This document shows, piece after piece, positions 7,313 through 15,900 of a stretch of DNA of 23,005 nucleotides (position 1 is its first letter; every line of letters starts with the position of its first letter). A model generated the notes under the pieces. That model saw nothing but the letters and a program-made list of their open reading frames with translations. It was not told where the DNA came from and did no database searches. Made by a program: the position numbers and the translations under genes. This DNA is from Bulleidia sp. (GTDB lineage: Bacteria; Bacillota_I; Bacilli_A; Erysipelotrichales; Erysipelotrichaceae), in contig JAEDEK010000018.1 of the NCBI GenBank assembly GCA_016293365.1, positions 1 to 23,005 of the forward strand. The letters run 5' to 3'.

Positions 7313-8065
7313 ACCGGACAGATCCTCCACGATATAATCGGGGTGGATTTTTTCATTCATGCCCTCGTTGACAATGGACCTGCCTTCCGTGACATAGACA
7401 GTCGTCATGCCTTTGTGAATGCATGGGACGATATCCCTGTGAAACGATGTACCCACCGCAACAATCGAGGAAGGATCCGCATTCAGATACCGGATGACCA
7501 TATCCAGATACAGCGGAGATCCAATGCCGAAATGAATGGCATCGGTTCCACTGGCATGTTCCAGCATGGTCACAACTGCACCATTGCCGATCATCTTCTG
7601 ACTGTCAACTACCTGTCTTTGACGGTCGTCCACACTGACAAGAATTCCGCCATCTTCAATCATCGCATTGATTTCACAGTAATCCTCATAATTGAGACCT
7701 CTGTCCATCCCGATGAAAATAAAATCCGGGTGCAGTCTGTCAATCACATATCCCGCTTTGTTGACAGCCTCCTTCACTCCTTCTCCACCAATGAGGGCCG
7801 CCCTGTTCTTTTCACCATAACGGGAAGAAAGAAAATCCACTGCCGCCATGGAACTGGTATACAGATTGGCATGACGGAAGACAGTAAAGCCTGCCCTGCG
7901 CATTTCCACGATGACCTTTTCTCTGGATTTACCACTCTGCTGGCTCATCACCGCAAATGGAACCTGCTGTCGGTAAAGCAGATCCAGAAGTTCTACAGCT
8001 CCCTTTTTCGGACTGCCGTTTCGAATCAGACAGTCCATTGTAAAAAGATATATACTTTTCATCAT
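7301..8065 (-). CDS. NagD-type (HAD subclass IIA) protein, probable catalytically inactive
   Basis: The intact 254-residue ORF follows the whole length of the NagD / p-nitrophenylphosphatase family. It has the N-terminal core strand, the substrate-loop serine (Ser41 in VMSQQSGKS), the NagD-specific stretch IGNGAVVTMLEHASG (159-173), GSPLYLDMVIRYL, and a C-terminal VGTSFHRDI...GMTTVYVTEG. The phosphatase residues are altered. The nucleophile Asp of motif I is Thr9 (LFTMDCL instead of LFDMDGT), the motif I Gly is Cys12, the motif III Lys is Ile181 (GIGSP for GKPxP), and the motif IV Asp is Thr206 (VGTS for VGDR). This looks like a pseudoenzyme rather than a rotting gene, since length and fold signatures are kept. 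The start has no ribosome site; a TGA-TAGAAT extended -10 sits 6 nt upstream, suggesting a leaderless mRNA. Confidence 0.85.
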   Translation of the reverse strand: MMKSIYLFTMDCLIRNGSPKKGAVELLDLLYRQQVPFAVMSQQSGKSREKVIVEMRRAGFTVFRHANLYTSSMAAVDFLSSRYGEKNRAALIGGEGVKEAVNKAGYVIDRLHPDFIFIGMDRGLNYEDYCEINAMIEDGGILVSVDDRQRQVVDSQKMIGNGAVVTMLEHASGTDAIHFGIGSPLYLDMVIRYLNADPSSIVAVGTSFHRDIVPCIHKGMTTVYVTEGRSIVNEGMNEKIHPDYIVEDLSGLTR

Positions 8066-8071
8066 ACGATA

Positions 8072-8080
8072 ATTCTATCA
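8072..8080 (-). promoter_or_regulatory. Extended -10 of the NagD-like gene
   Basis: Minus strand TGA-TAGAAT ends exactly 6 nt before the ATG at 8065, so transcription would start at or next to the start codon. Confidence 0.5.
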
Positions 8081-8106
8081 AACCTTCCCAAGGGAATGGA
8101 AGAGTA

Positions 8107-8115
8107 TGGTATCAT
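8107..8115 (+). promoter_or_regulatory. Extended -10 of the metallophosphoesterase gene
   Basis: TGG-TATCAT ends 7 nt before ATG 8123. No -35 or ribosome site is evident, which again fits a leaderless transcript. Confidence 0.45.
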
Positions 8116-8122
8116 TATTTTC

Positions 8123-9010
8123 ATGCAGAAGAATACAGTAACAAAGATTCTGATTGTCATCCTGTCATGCCTTGTTGTGATCGGTGGTATGGTAGCAGAT
8201 GCACTATGGCTTGCCCCTGATAGACTCAATATCAGACAGGAAACAATCGCAGATGAAAAGATACCGGAATCCCTGAATGATCTGAGGATCTGTTATTTCA
8301 CGGATCTGGACTATGGGCTTTTTGTCGATGAACAAAGAGTGATTAAAATCACAGAACAGATCAATGCAGCCGGGGCTGATATTGTCATCTTTGGAGGTGA
8401 CCTGTACGAGGATACCATCACACCGGATGAAACAGGAAATGCCATCCTGACCTCTGCCCTTGCTTCCATCCAGGCACCTTATGGCAAGTTTGCCGTATAT
8501 GGTGACCATGACAATGACACCCCTGAACATCAGGCAATGATTGATGCCATCTATCATGCAGCAGGATTTGAAGTCATCAATGATGCATCTTTATCTCTTC
8601 ACAAAGGAACATCCGCTTCGATTACACTGGTGGGATTGAACCATGGAATGAATGAACCTGCTGATATCCAGAGTGCCTATGCAAATGTATCCGCCAACAA
8701 CCTTGTTCTGACTGTATGTCATACACCGGACAGCGCTGATCTTGTTCCTGCTGACCTGACAGACTACATGCTTGCCGGTCACTCTCATGGCGGACAGGCG
8801 AATCTAGGCTTCATCGCTCTGGATACACCCGCCATGGCAGTCAGCTATCTAGCCGGAAAACATCAGATCCGCGAATCCTTTTTCCTGGATATCTCCAGTG
8901 GTGTTGGAACAACGATTAAAAATGTACGGTTCATGACGGGAAATGAAATTGTTATCTATCGATTCGTGCATCACACAACACAGAACGACGAAAGTAAAAC
9001 GACAGAATGA
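8123..9010 (+). CDS. Membrane-anchored metallophosphoesterase (YkuE-like) with altered metal motifs
   Basis: The product has 295 residues. An uncleaved signal or membrane anchor (about 7-28, KILIVILSCLVVIGGMVADA) precedes a calcineurin-like phosphoesterase domain facing outside. Motifs in order are YFTDLDYG (59-65; families usually have D-x-H), IVIFGGDLYED (88-97), YGDHDND (126-132; usually GNHD), the metal-binding VCHTPD (His200), and AGHSHGGQ (218-225). YkuE-like enzymes cleave phosphomonoester or phosphodiester bonds at the cell surface. Here two metal ligands are Asp in place of His and Asn, so activity or metal preference may differ. I chose ATG 8123; an in-frame ATG at 8096 lies upstream of the -10 box. 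The last codons form part of a terminator shared with the convergent operon. Confidence 0.85.
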   Translation: MQKNTVTKILIVILSCLVVIGGMVADALWLAPDRLNIRQETIADEKIPESLNDLRICYFTDLDYGLFVDEQRVIKITEQINAAGADIVIFGGDLYEDTITPDETGNAILTSALASIQAPYGKFAVYGDHDNDTPEHQAMIDAIYHAAGFEVINDASLSLHKGTSASITLVGLNHGMNEPADIQSAYANVSANNLVLTVCHTPDSADLVPADLTDYMLAGHSHGGQANLGFIALDTPAMAVSYLAGKHQIRESFFLDISSGVGTTIKNVRFMTGNEIVIYRFVHHTTQNDESKTTE

Positions 9011-9029
9011 TCGATTTCTGTCGTTTTTT
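8996..9029. terminator. Bidirectional terminator between convergent genes
   Basis: Perfect 12-bp arms AAAACGACAGAA / TTCTGTCGTTTT (8996-9007, 9016-9027) enclose an 8-nt loop. Plus-strand T tract at 9024-9029 serves the phosphoesterase gene; the minus strand also ends in TTTT. The left arm is inside the last codons of the phosphoesterase gene, and the opposing gene stops at 9028-9030. Confidence 0.85.
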
Positions 9030-10146
9030 ACTGTTTCTGACCGTTCAGCAGTTTTTCATAGAAACAGATGGATGAAAATGAGGAATCGATTATACCATGT
9101 ACAGTCGGTGCAAAATGCATGACACTGCATCCGACATGTATGTCCTTTGGATGTGTCAGTGCCATACGATATGGAATGATTGGCACAAGATGATCAGAGG
9201 CATACAGTGCATTCACAATCCGATCATACAGTTCATGGTTCATCGGCCAGTCGGTAAAACCGGACTGTCTGTCGGTTTCCTGTAATACAATCCCTGCCTT
9301 CTGTCCCTTTTCGCACAATGCCCTGATATCCTTTTCAACAAGATCGTCGGTCTGATCAAATACCGTAACAGTATCCCCATCATGTATGATGTGTGGATAG
9401 AACAGCTGTGTGAAACCCGGGATCTGACGGATCAGACTTTCTGCTCTGGCCTTCCATGAAATACCGGATGTTTTCACATGCAGCGCTGAACAGATTACCT
9501 GAAGCTGCATTACTCTTTCTTCTGTTTTCTGTAATGGAGCAATGGTCTTTGGTTTCTGTTCCACAAGCCAGTCATATTCATCCGTATCCCCTGTGATCTG
9601 CAGTGTTGTTTTCGAAAGAGATCCGATACCAACTAGAGCACATAACGGATATGGCTGTGAAAGATTCAGAAACCCTGAATCATCCACGATCACACCATAG
9701 TATGGATCACCGGATGTTTTCATACGGTACAGAATTTCCTCATTCAGTTGACAGTTTTCAGATACACGCAATACCTCAAATGCATTGGCAGGACATTGAT
9801 TTGTTGAAAAAAGACACGCGCAGGCATGCATGAATGCGGAAAATGTCTGTTCCTGATAGAAGACAAACAGAAGTTTCCGTTGTGATCTGACAGCACCACG
9901 CCAGACAAGAAACGGGATACCTGAACTCTCATCCTTTTCAAACGCAATCGCAAGATCCGGCCAGCGGATGGCATATTCCTGATCGTACAGAAGGCATTCC
10001 TTCCGATGAGGCAGAATACATCCATTTTCAGATACGTCCATATGAACATGTTTCAGCTTTGGACTGTTTCTCTGGTTCAGAAGAATCAGACAGGATATGC
10101 CTGTACATACCACAGCACATCCAAGAATCCATGGCAGTACAGTCAT
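9028..10146 (-). CDS. Membrane-anchored protein with degenerate M20-peptidase-like body
   Basis: The 372-residue protein has one N-terminal membrane helix (about 3-24) and then a soluble part. The central stretch GVIVDDSGFLNL...LCALVGIGSLSKTTL resembles the M20 carboxypeptidase segment that normally reads DEGG...GvaEKG. The end (PYRMALTHPKD...MHFAPTVHGIIDSSF...FYEKLL) resembles the M20 C-terminus, including the HG near the active site. The metal-binding His-x-Asp and Glu-Glu motifs are not recognisable in their usual places, and the N-terminal catalytic part looks shortened. It is the last gene of the dnaE operon. The start at 10146 overlaps the methyltransferase stop (ATGA) with GGAGG 7 nt upstream, better than the in-frame ATG at 10161. 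The family assignment is from pattern reading and uncertain; a non-enzymatic role is possible. Confidence 0.5.
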   Translation of the reverse strand: MTVLPWILGCAVVCTGISCLILLNQRNSPKLKHVHMDVSENGCILPHRKECLLYDQEYAIRWPDLAIAFEKDESSGIPFLVWRGAVRSQRKLLFVFYQEQTFSAFMHACACLFSTNQCPANAFEVLRVSENCQLNEEILYRMKTSGDPYYGVIVDDSGFLNLSQPYPLCALVGIGSLSKTTLQITGDTDEYDWLVEQKPKTIAPLQKTEERVMQLQVICSALHVKTSGISWKARAESLIRQIPGFTQLFYPHIIHDGDTVTVFDQTDDLVEKDIRALCEKGQKAGIVLQETDRQSGFTDWPMNHELYDRIVNALYASDHLVPIIPYRMALTHPKDIHVGCSVMHFAPTVHGIIDSSFSSICFYEKLLNGQKQ

Positions 10147-10835
10147 AGGGAATCCTCCCATCCATAGGATGAACGGTCATTCAGAAATGCCGGTGCTTCA
10201 ATCCTTGTTTCCCCGGACTTTTTCTTCTGAAATTCAAGAAGAACGGTTTTTGCCTGTCTGTTTTCTGCGGCATAGGCAACCCGCATGCGGTTGCAGAAAA
10301 ATCCATACTGTCGGGCACAGGTAAAGACACGAAACAGATCCGTCGGACGGTATACCATGTCAAATCTGCCGTTATCTTTCAACAGCCTTCTGACATTGGA
10401 AAAAAGATCATCCAGACACAGGTACTCCTGATGTCTTGCGGCGCGCAGATATCTGTTTTCATTTTTCAATTGTTCATTCTGCGTATGAAAATATGGAGGA
10501 TTGCATACAATCAGATCAAATGGATCACTTTGAAATTCCTGCAGACGGGATACTGTAAAATGCATTTCCACTCGATTCAGTTCTGCATTGGCACGTGCTG
10601 TCTGAATTACTTCTTCAAAAAGATCAATCCCATGCATATAACATGGATGATGCTTTGCGGCATACAGAAGAAGTGCACCATTGTTTGTACCGATATCCAG
10701 AACACGGTCTTTGCGTCGAACATGCATGAAACAGCCCAGCAGTTCTGTATCACTGTTGGAATGAAACATATCCGGGTGCTGTAGAATCTGACAATCTGTT
10801 CCATGGAGATAGTCCATATGCATGTTTCCTTTCAT
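10143..10835 (-). CDS. tRNA1(Val) adenine-37 N6-methyltransferase-like (TrmN6/YabB) protein
   Basis: This cytoplasmic class I SAM-dependent methyltransferase of 230 residues or fewer has the YabB-type opening (DYLHGTDCQILQHPDMFHSNSD), SAM motif I VLDIGTNNG (45-53), acidic GIDLFEE (69-75), and the N6-adenine/amino-methylating NPPY motif (112-115, VCNPPYF). Relatives methylate N6 of A37 in tRNA-Val, though Bacillota members are not all tested. The ATG at 10835 overlaps the kinase stop in an ATGA. The AAAGGA at 10832-10825 is better placed for the in-frame ATG at 10817, so the true protein may be six residues shorter. The GIY-YIG partner often found beside it in Bacillota is absent; the gene instead sits in the dnaE operon. 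Confidence 0.85.
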   Translation of the reverse strand: MKGNMHMDYLHGTDCQILQHPDMFHSNSDTELLGCFMHVRRKDRVLDIGTNNGALLLYAAKHHPCYMHGIDLFEEVIQTARANAELNRVEMHFTVSRLQEFQSDPFDLIVCNPPYFHTQNEQLKNENRYLRAARHQEYLCLDDLFSNVRRLLKDNGRFDMVYRPTDLFRVFTCARQYGFFCNRMRVAYAAENRQAKTVLLEFQKKKSGETRIEAPAFLNDRSSYGWEDSL

Positions 10836-12274
10836 CTGTGTTTTTCAGGTATTTCAAAATAGAACAGAGAACCTCTGTTGACATGGGATATGACACCATA
10901 CCTGCATTCAAGTGTTTCAGCAATGGACTTGACGATTGCAAGTCCAAGTCCTGTGGAATTCATATTTCTGCGGAAGGTACGGCTGGATTTATAATAACGG
11001 TCCCAGATATACGGGATTTCCTCTTCCTTGATTCCCTCTCCCTGATCTTCCACCTCAATGCGGACGACATTATCCATCCTTTTTTTATATGCACGGATGG
11101 TAATGGAATTTCCAGAAGGTGTATGTTTGATCGCATTGGACAGATAGTTCTGTATGACTCTTCCGATTTTGATGTCATCGATTACGACATACAGTTTTTC
11201 CGGCAGATCAACGTGCAGGATGATCCCTGCATTATGAATCAAGGTACGGTTCAGTTCGATGATTTCATTGATCCTTGCGCAAAGATCAATTTCCTCTTCA
11301 TTGATTTCAATATTATCTGACTGCATGGCTGTCAGCTGATTCATATCATTGATCAGCATCGACAGGTATTCGGTTTCCCGGATGATGACATTCAGGTGCT
11401 TTTCTCTTTTTTCAGGTCTGTCACCGGAAATATCGCGGATCATTTCCGCATAGGCACGGATATCAGTCAAAGGTGTGCGGATATCATGTGAAAGATTGGC
11501 AATCAGATCACGCCGCAGGGTATCGATTTTCTGCAGCTGATGGTTGGCATGATTTAACGTGGAAGCAAGCTGCTGTGTTTCCGTAAAACTGCCACCTTCA
11601 AAATTTGCCGTATAGTCGGCATTGGCAAGTTTACCCGCTTCCTTCTGCATATTGACAATCGGCCGGGTAATCTTGCGGGAATAGAAATAGGCAAATGCCG
11701 AAGCCAGCAGCATAACAACAATGGTAAAGATAAAATACTGAGAAAGAAATACGGAATAGGCACTGTATACCGGATCCAGTGAGGTATTGACAAACAGGTA
11801 ATATGTACTCAGTGGTGCATTGACCTTTGTCCCGTATACCATCATCTGATTATCAGTCACTGCAGACTCAAATGTCAGAGAAAAATCTGATCCGTTTTCA
11901 TCCATCTGCTGACGGATGGTTTCCATGCTGTTGAGCTGCTGTGGTTTTCTGGATTCAGCCGCATTGAAAATACAGCCCACACCAAGGCTGTCCGCCTGGA
12001 AAATTATCTTGCCTTTTGTGTTGTACATGACAACACAGGCATTGTTACGAATGGTATCCTGAACCGCCTTTCCAATCTCTTCATCCGTAGCGTCACAGCT
12101 GAGATATTCAGCAATGTCTTCCGCAATATTCCGGATGGAATGCATTTTTACATTGCGGTAATAAGGACCGATAAAACCGATCTGCAGTACACCAAGGCTT
12201 ACAACGATTCCTACGGATGCTGAAAAAAAGGCAAGCCAGAAACGGAATCGGATGCCATGAAGATCAGGCTTCAA
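10832..12274 (-). CDS. Sensor histidine kinase (HisKA/HATPase, membrane-bound)
   Basis: From TTG 12274 the product has 480 residues. It has membrane helix 1 (about 11-33), an extracytoplasmic sensor region (34-176), helix 2 (about 178-198), a HAMP linker (SRKITRPIVNMQKEAGKLA), and a dimerisation/phosphotransfer domain with His263 in LIANLSHDIRTPL. The ATPase domain has N-box QNYLSNAIKHT, G1 EDQGEGI, an F-box-like IWDRYYKS and G2 STGLGLAI. It should autophosphorylate and signal to the OmpR-type regulator encoded just upstream. No ATG start exists; TTG 12274 (11-nt overlap with the regulator stop, AGAGGA some 13 nt upstream) gives a sensible N-terminus. An upstream TTG at 12325 is possible but overlaps more. 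The signal sensed is unknown. All kinase residues are intact. Confidence 0.92.
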   Translation of the reverse strand: MKPDLHGIRFRFWLAFFSASVGIVVSLGVLQIGFIGPYYRNVKMHSIRNIAEDIAEYLSCDATDEEIGKAVQDTIRNNACVVMYNTKGKIIFQADSLGVGCIFNAAESRKPQQLNSMETIRQQMDENGSDFSLTFESAVTDNQMMVYGTKVNAPLSTYYLFVNTSLDPVYSAYSVFLSQYFIFTIVVMLLASAFAYFYSRKITRPIVNMQKEAGKLANADYTANFEGGSFTETQQLASTLNHANHQLQKIDTLRRDLIANLSHDIRTPLTDIRAYAEMIRDISGDRPEKREKHLNVIIRETEYLSMLINDMNQLTAMQSDNIEINEEEIDLCARINEIIELNRTLIHNAGIILHVDLPEKLYVVIDDIKIGRVIQNYLSNAIKHTPSGNSITIRAYKKRMDNVVRIEVEDQGEGIKEEEIPYIWDRYYKSSRTFRRNMNSTGLGLAIVKSIAETLECRYGVISHVNRGSLFYFEIPEKHR

Positions 12275-12929
12275 ACTTGTAACCCATTCCTCTGACAGTG
12301 ACGATGTGTTCACGGTATGGACCAAGGTTTCTTCTGAGCATCTTGATATGTGTATCTACTGTTCTGTCATCTCCGAAATAATCGAAATTCCATACCTCTT
12401 CGAGCAGCTTCTGACGGCTCATTGCAACATTGGGATTCTGGACCAGATATAGAAGAAGATCGATCTCCTTCGGTGTCAGAGGAGCCTTTCTGCCATCTAC
12501 TGTAACCGATCTGCCAGGTACATCGATTACAAGTCCTTCAAATTTCAGGATATCCTGCCCGCTGTGTTTTTTTCCTCTTTCCAGAATGACACGGATGCGT
12601 GCCATCAGTTCCTTTGGTGAAAAAGGCTTGACGACATAGTCATCCACCCCCAGTTCAAACCCGAACAGTTTATCATATTCCTCTGTACGCGCACTCAGAA
12701 TGATAATCGGAGATTCCGATACTTTTCTGATTTCACGGCAGGCGGAAAACCCATCCAGACGTGGCATCATGACATCCAGAATAATGCAGTCATAATGACT
12801 GTTCTTTACTTTGTCGATGGCTTCAAAACCATCCTGTGCCTCATCGGCATCATATCCGTTCAGTTCGGCATATTCCCTTACAACCTCACGGATGTTTTCT
12901 TCATCATCTACGATCAGTAATCTTGTCAT
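12264..12929 (-). CDS. OmpR/PhoB-type response regulator
   Basis: The 221-residue DNA-binding regulator has a receiver domain with VDDEEN acidic residues (8-10), phospho-acceptor Asp52 in ILDVMMPRLDG, the conserved Thr/Ser in ILSAR and Lys in VVKPFSP. A C-terminal winged helix follows (LTPKEIDLLLYL, then the recognition-helix region FGDDRTVDTHIKMLRRNL and the wing VRGMGYKF). It is the partner of the kinase gene downstream. The second of two nearby ATGs (12929) is chosen because it overlaps the dnaE stop as ATGA and has AAGGAG 8 nt upstream; the first ATG (12935) is only 2 nt from that site. Translation is therefore coupled to DnaE. Targets are unknown. Confidence 0.94.
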   Translation of the reverse strand: MTRLLIVDDEENIREVVREYAELNGYDADEAQDGFEAIDKVKNSHYDCIILDVMMPRLDGFSACREIRKVSESPIIILSARTEEYDKLFGFELGVDDYVVKPFSPKELMARIRVILERGKKHSGQDILKFEGLVIDVPGRSVTVDGRKAPLTPKEIDLLLYLVQNPNVAMSRQKLLEEVWNFDYFGDDRTVDTHIKMLRRNLGPYREHIVTVRGMGYKFEA

Positions 12930-15900
12930 CGACATGTCTCCTTCCCTGTAGTTCTGATATCTTCGGCAATCAGATATCCTTCCTCAGTCATTTTAGCACG
13001 AAAAATGATATAACTGCCCCTTGTTAGTATTGAATTGTATTTCATGTACTGCAGCGGCATGATCCGCATCTGCAGGGATGCAGTTTCATCCGCTATTGTG
13101 CAGAACGCCATCATGCTTCCTTTTTTCGTTCTGTGTTCATGGATGGAAGTAATCTGAGCAAAACTGCTGACCTGTCCGATTCTTCCTTCAAAGTAACTCA
13201 AAGATGGAAGTGTGATCCCACATGCCTGTCTGATTGCTGCAGTTCTGGATGGCCCAAGGGTAAACCCGAATACCTTCCTCTCTGCCTCATTTCTGACTTC
13301 CGGATCCTCCGCCTTTCTGATAATGGCAGGAGGAGATATCAGTGTCAGGTCAATGCGCATGACACCGTTTCTTTCGATTCTGACCAGATCACTGTATCTC
13401 ATGACATCATCCAATGCCTCTTTCATGGTCAGTCTGTTATAGTCAAATACATCCAGTGCCCCACCATCAATCAATGCCTCCAGATTGGAACGGGTGACTC
13501 TATACATGGAAATTCTTGTCACAAAGTCAACGAAGTCCTGATACGGACCGTTTTTCTCACGCTCTTCGATAATACATGAGGCAACCTGAGACCCGATGGA
13601 GGAAACCGTCTGAAACGGTAATGTGATGGATGCTTCATCATGAATGCAGGACAGTCTGGAAACATTGACATCCGGATAACAGATGGTAATCCTTCTTCTA
13701 CGGCATTCGTCAATATACTGTCCTGTCTTTTTCTGATCTCCGATACAGCTGTTGAGCAATGCGGTATAGAAATGCAGAGGATAGTGTGCTTTCAGCCATG
13801 CCAGCTGACAGGCGATCTGCGCATAGGCTACCGCATGCGATTTATTGAAACCGTATCCTGCAAACTGTTCAATCAAAGCGAACAGTTTTTCACCAAGAAG
13901 TGCAGAATGTCCGTTTCTCATACATCCATTCAGGAATTCCCCCTTCATGGACTGCATCACCTGCATGTTCTTTTTGGAAATGGCACGTCGGAGTATATCT
14001 GCCTTAGCCAGTGTGAACCCTGCCATGATCTGTGCACATTCCATGACCTGTTCCTGATAGATCATGATACCGCATGTGTTTTTCAGAACCGGAATCATCT
14101 GTGGACATGGGTAGACAATCTTGGAAGGATCTGCCCTGCCGGCAAGATATTCTGAGATGTGCATGGAGGAAGATGGACGGTACAGTGCCATCGCACAGGC
14201 AATATCTTCCATGCAGGAAGGTTTCATCTTTCTTAAAAGACTCTTCATTCCTTCCGATTCAAACTGGAAAATACCGGTCGTATCTCCATGTGAAAATACA
14301 CTGCATGTTTCTGCGTCACATAAATGGATACGATCAGGATGGAAGGAAGGATTCTCTTTCTGAATCTCTTTTACGATTTCATCAATGATGGTCAGATTCC
14401 TGAGCCCCAGGAAGTCCATTTTGATTAAACCTCTTTCTTCCAGGTATTCCATTGTAAACTGACTTGTCAGCAGATCTGAATTGAGCATGACGGTCGGTAC
14501 AATCTGCTGCAGATTCACACCGGACATGATGATACCTGCAGCATGGATGCTTTCATGGCGTGGCAGTCCTTCGATCTGCAGTGCCATATTGAACAGCTGC
14601 TGATAGACAGAGCGTGAATGAACCATGTTACGGAATCTGCTTTCCTGTCTGAATGCAGTGGTAAGATCCATCTTTGCCCTGTTTGGAATCAGTTTTGTCA
14701 GGCTGTCGATTTCCCTTTGGCCAATGCCCATTGCTTTTCCCACATCACGGATTGCAGCACGGGCACCGAATGTTCCGAAGGTAATGATGCTGCAGACATG
14801 ATCTCTGCCGTATTTCCGAGCGACATACTGAATGATTTCCTCTCGGCGGTTATCCGGTATATCGGTGTCGATATCCGGCAGAGATACTCGCTGAGGGTTG
14901 AGAAAACGTTCAAACAGCAGACCGTATTCCATTGGATCCACCATTGTGATGCCAAGACAGTATGCTGTCAGTGATCCTGCCGCACTGCCTCGACCAGGAC
15001 CGATATTGATACCGTTTTTCCGGCCATATCGGATGAAGTCATATACAATCAGAAAATAATCCGCAAATCCCATCTGACAGATGATATCCAGTTCATACTT
15101 CAGGCGGTCAATATAGGATTGTGGAGGCTGATTCTGTGTTCTTTTTTTCAGACCTGCATAGGCAAGAGAGCGAAGATAGGTTTCAGCACTGACGCCCTGC
15201 GGCAATGGAAAAGCAGGCAGTCCTGCCTTAGGCAGCTGATAATCTGCATGACACATGGCAGCAAGTTCATCTGTACGTTTCAGATCATCGCTTTCATAAA
15301 GAGCAGCCATCTGGGAAGGTGAAAGCAGCCATCTGCCCTGAATATTGGGCAAAGAAGAATCGGATAATGGAAGACCTGTGCGGATTGAAGTAAGGACACG
15401 TAATGTGGAAGCATCTTCCCGTTTGAGGTAATAGATCCGGTTCAGCGCAACCGTACGGATTCCATTTTTCTGACAAAGCCGTTTCAAAACGGCATTCCTT
15501 TTTTTCCAAAGGCTTGCTTCCTGATAGGAAAGTGCCATATCAAATGATGGAAGTTCCTGTTTCATAATGGAAAGTCTACGGTCTACTTCCTCATATCTTT
15601 CCTGAACCAGTTCACCATCCATCCATCCGCCTTCTCCATAGGCAATGATGATACATCCCTGTCCATAGCGGACCAGCTCATCAACAGTACACATCTGTTC
15701 CTTCTGCTGGGTGATCAAAGAGGAAAGTGTCATCATGTTCTGATACCCGCGGTTGTCCCGGCTTAAAAGAAGAAACGGTACTTTTTCACCATGATAATCG
15801 ACATCGGTTTCCATCCCGATGATTCCATGAATCCCCTCTTTCGCACAGGCATGCAGAAAAGAAGCTGCTCCATAAAGTACATTATGGTCACACAGTGCAC

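Noticed and set aside
7343..8122. Long plus-strand open frame continuous with the phosphoesterase gene
   Set aside because: This part is antisense to the NagD-like gene, has no family similarity and no ribosome site. The signal-anchor start at 8123 is the natural beginning.
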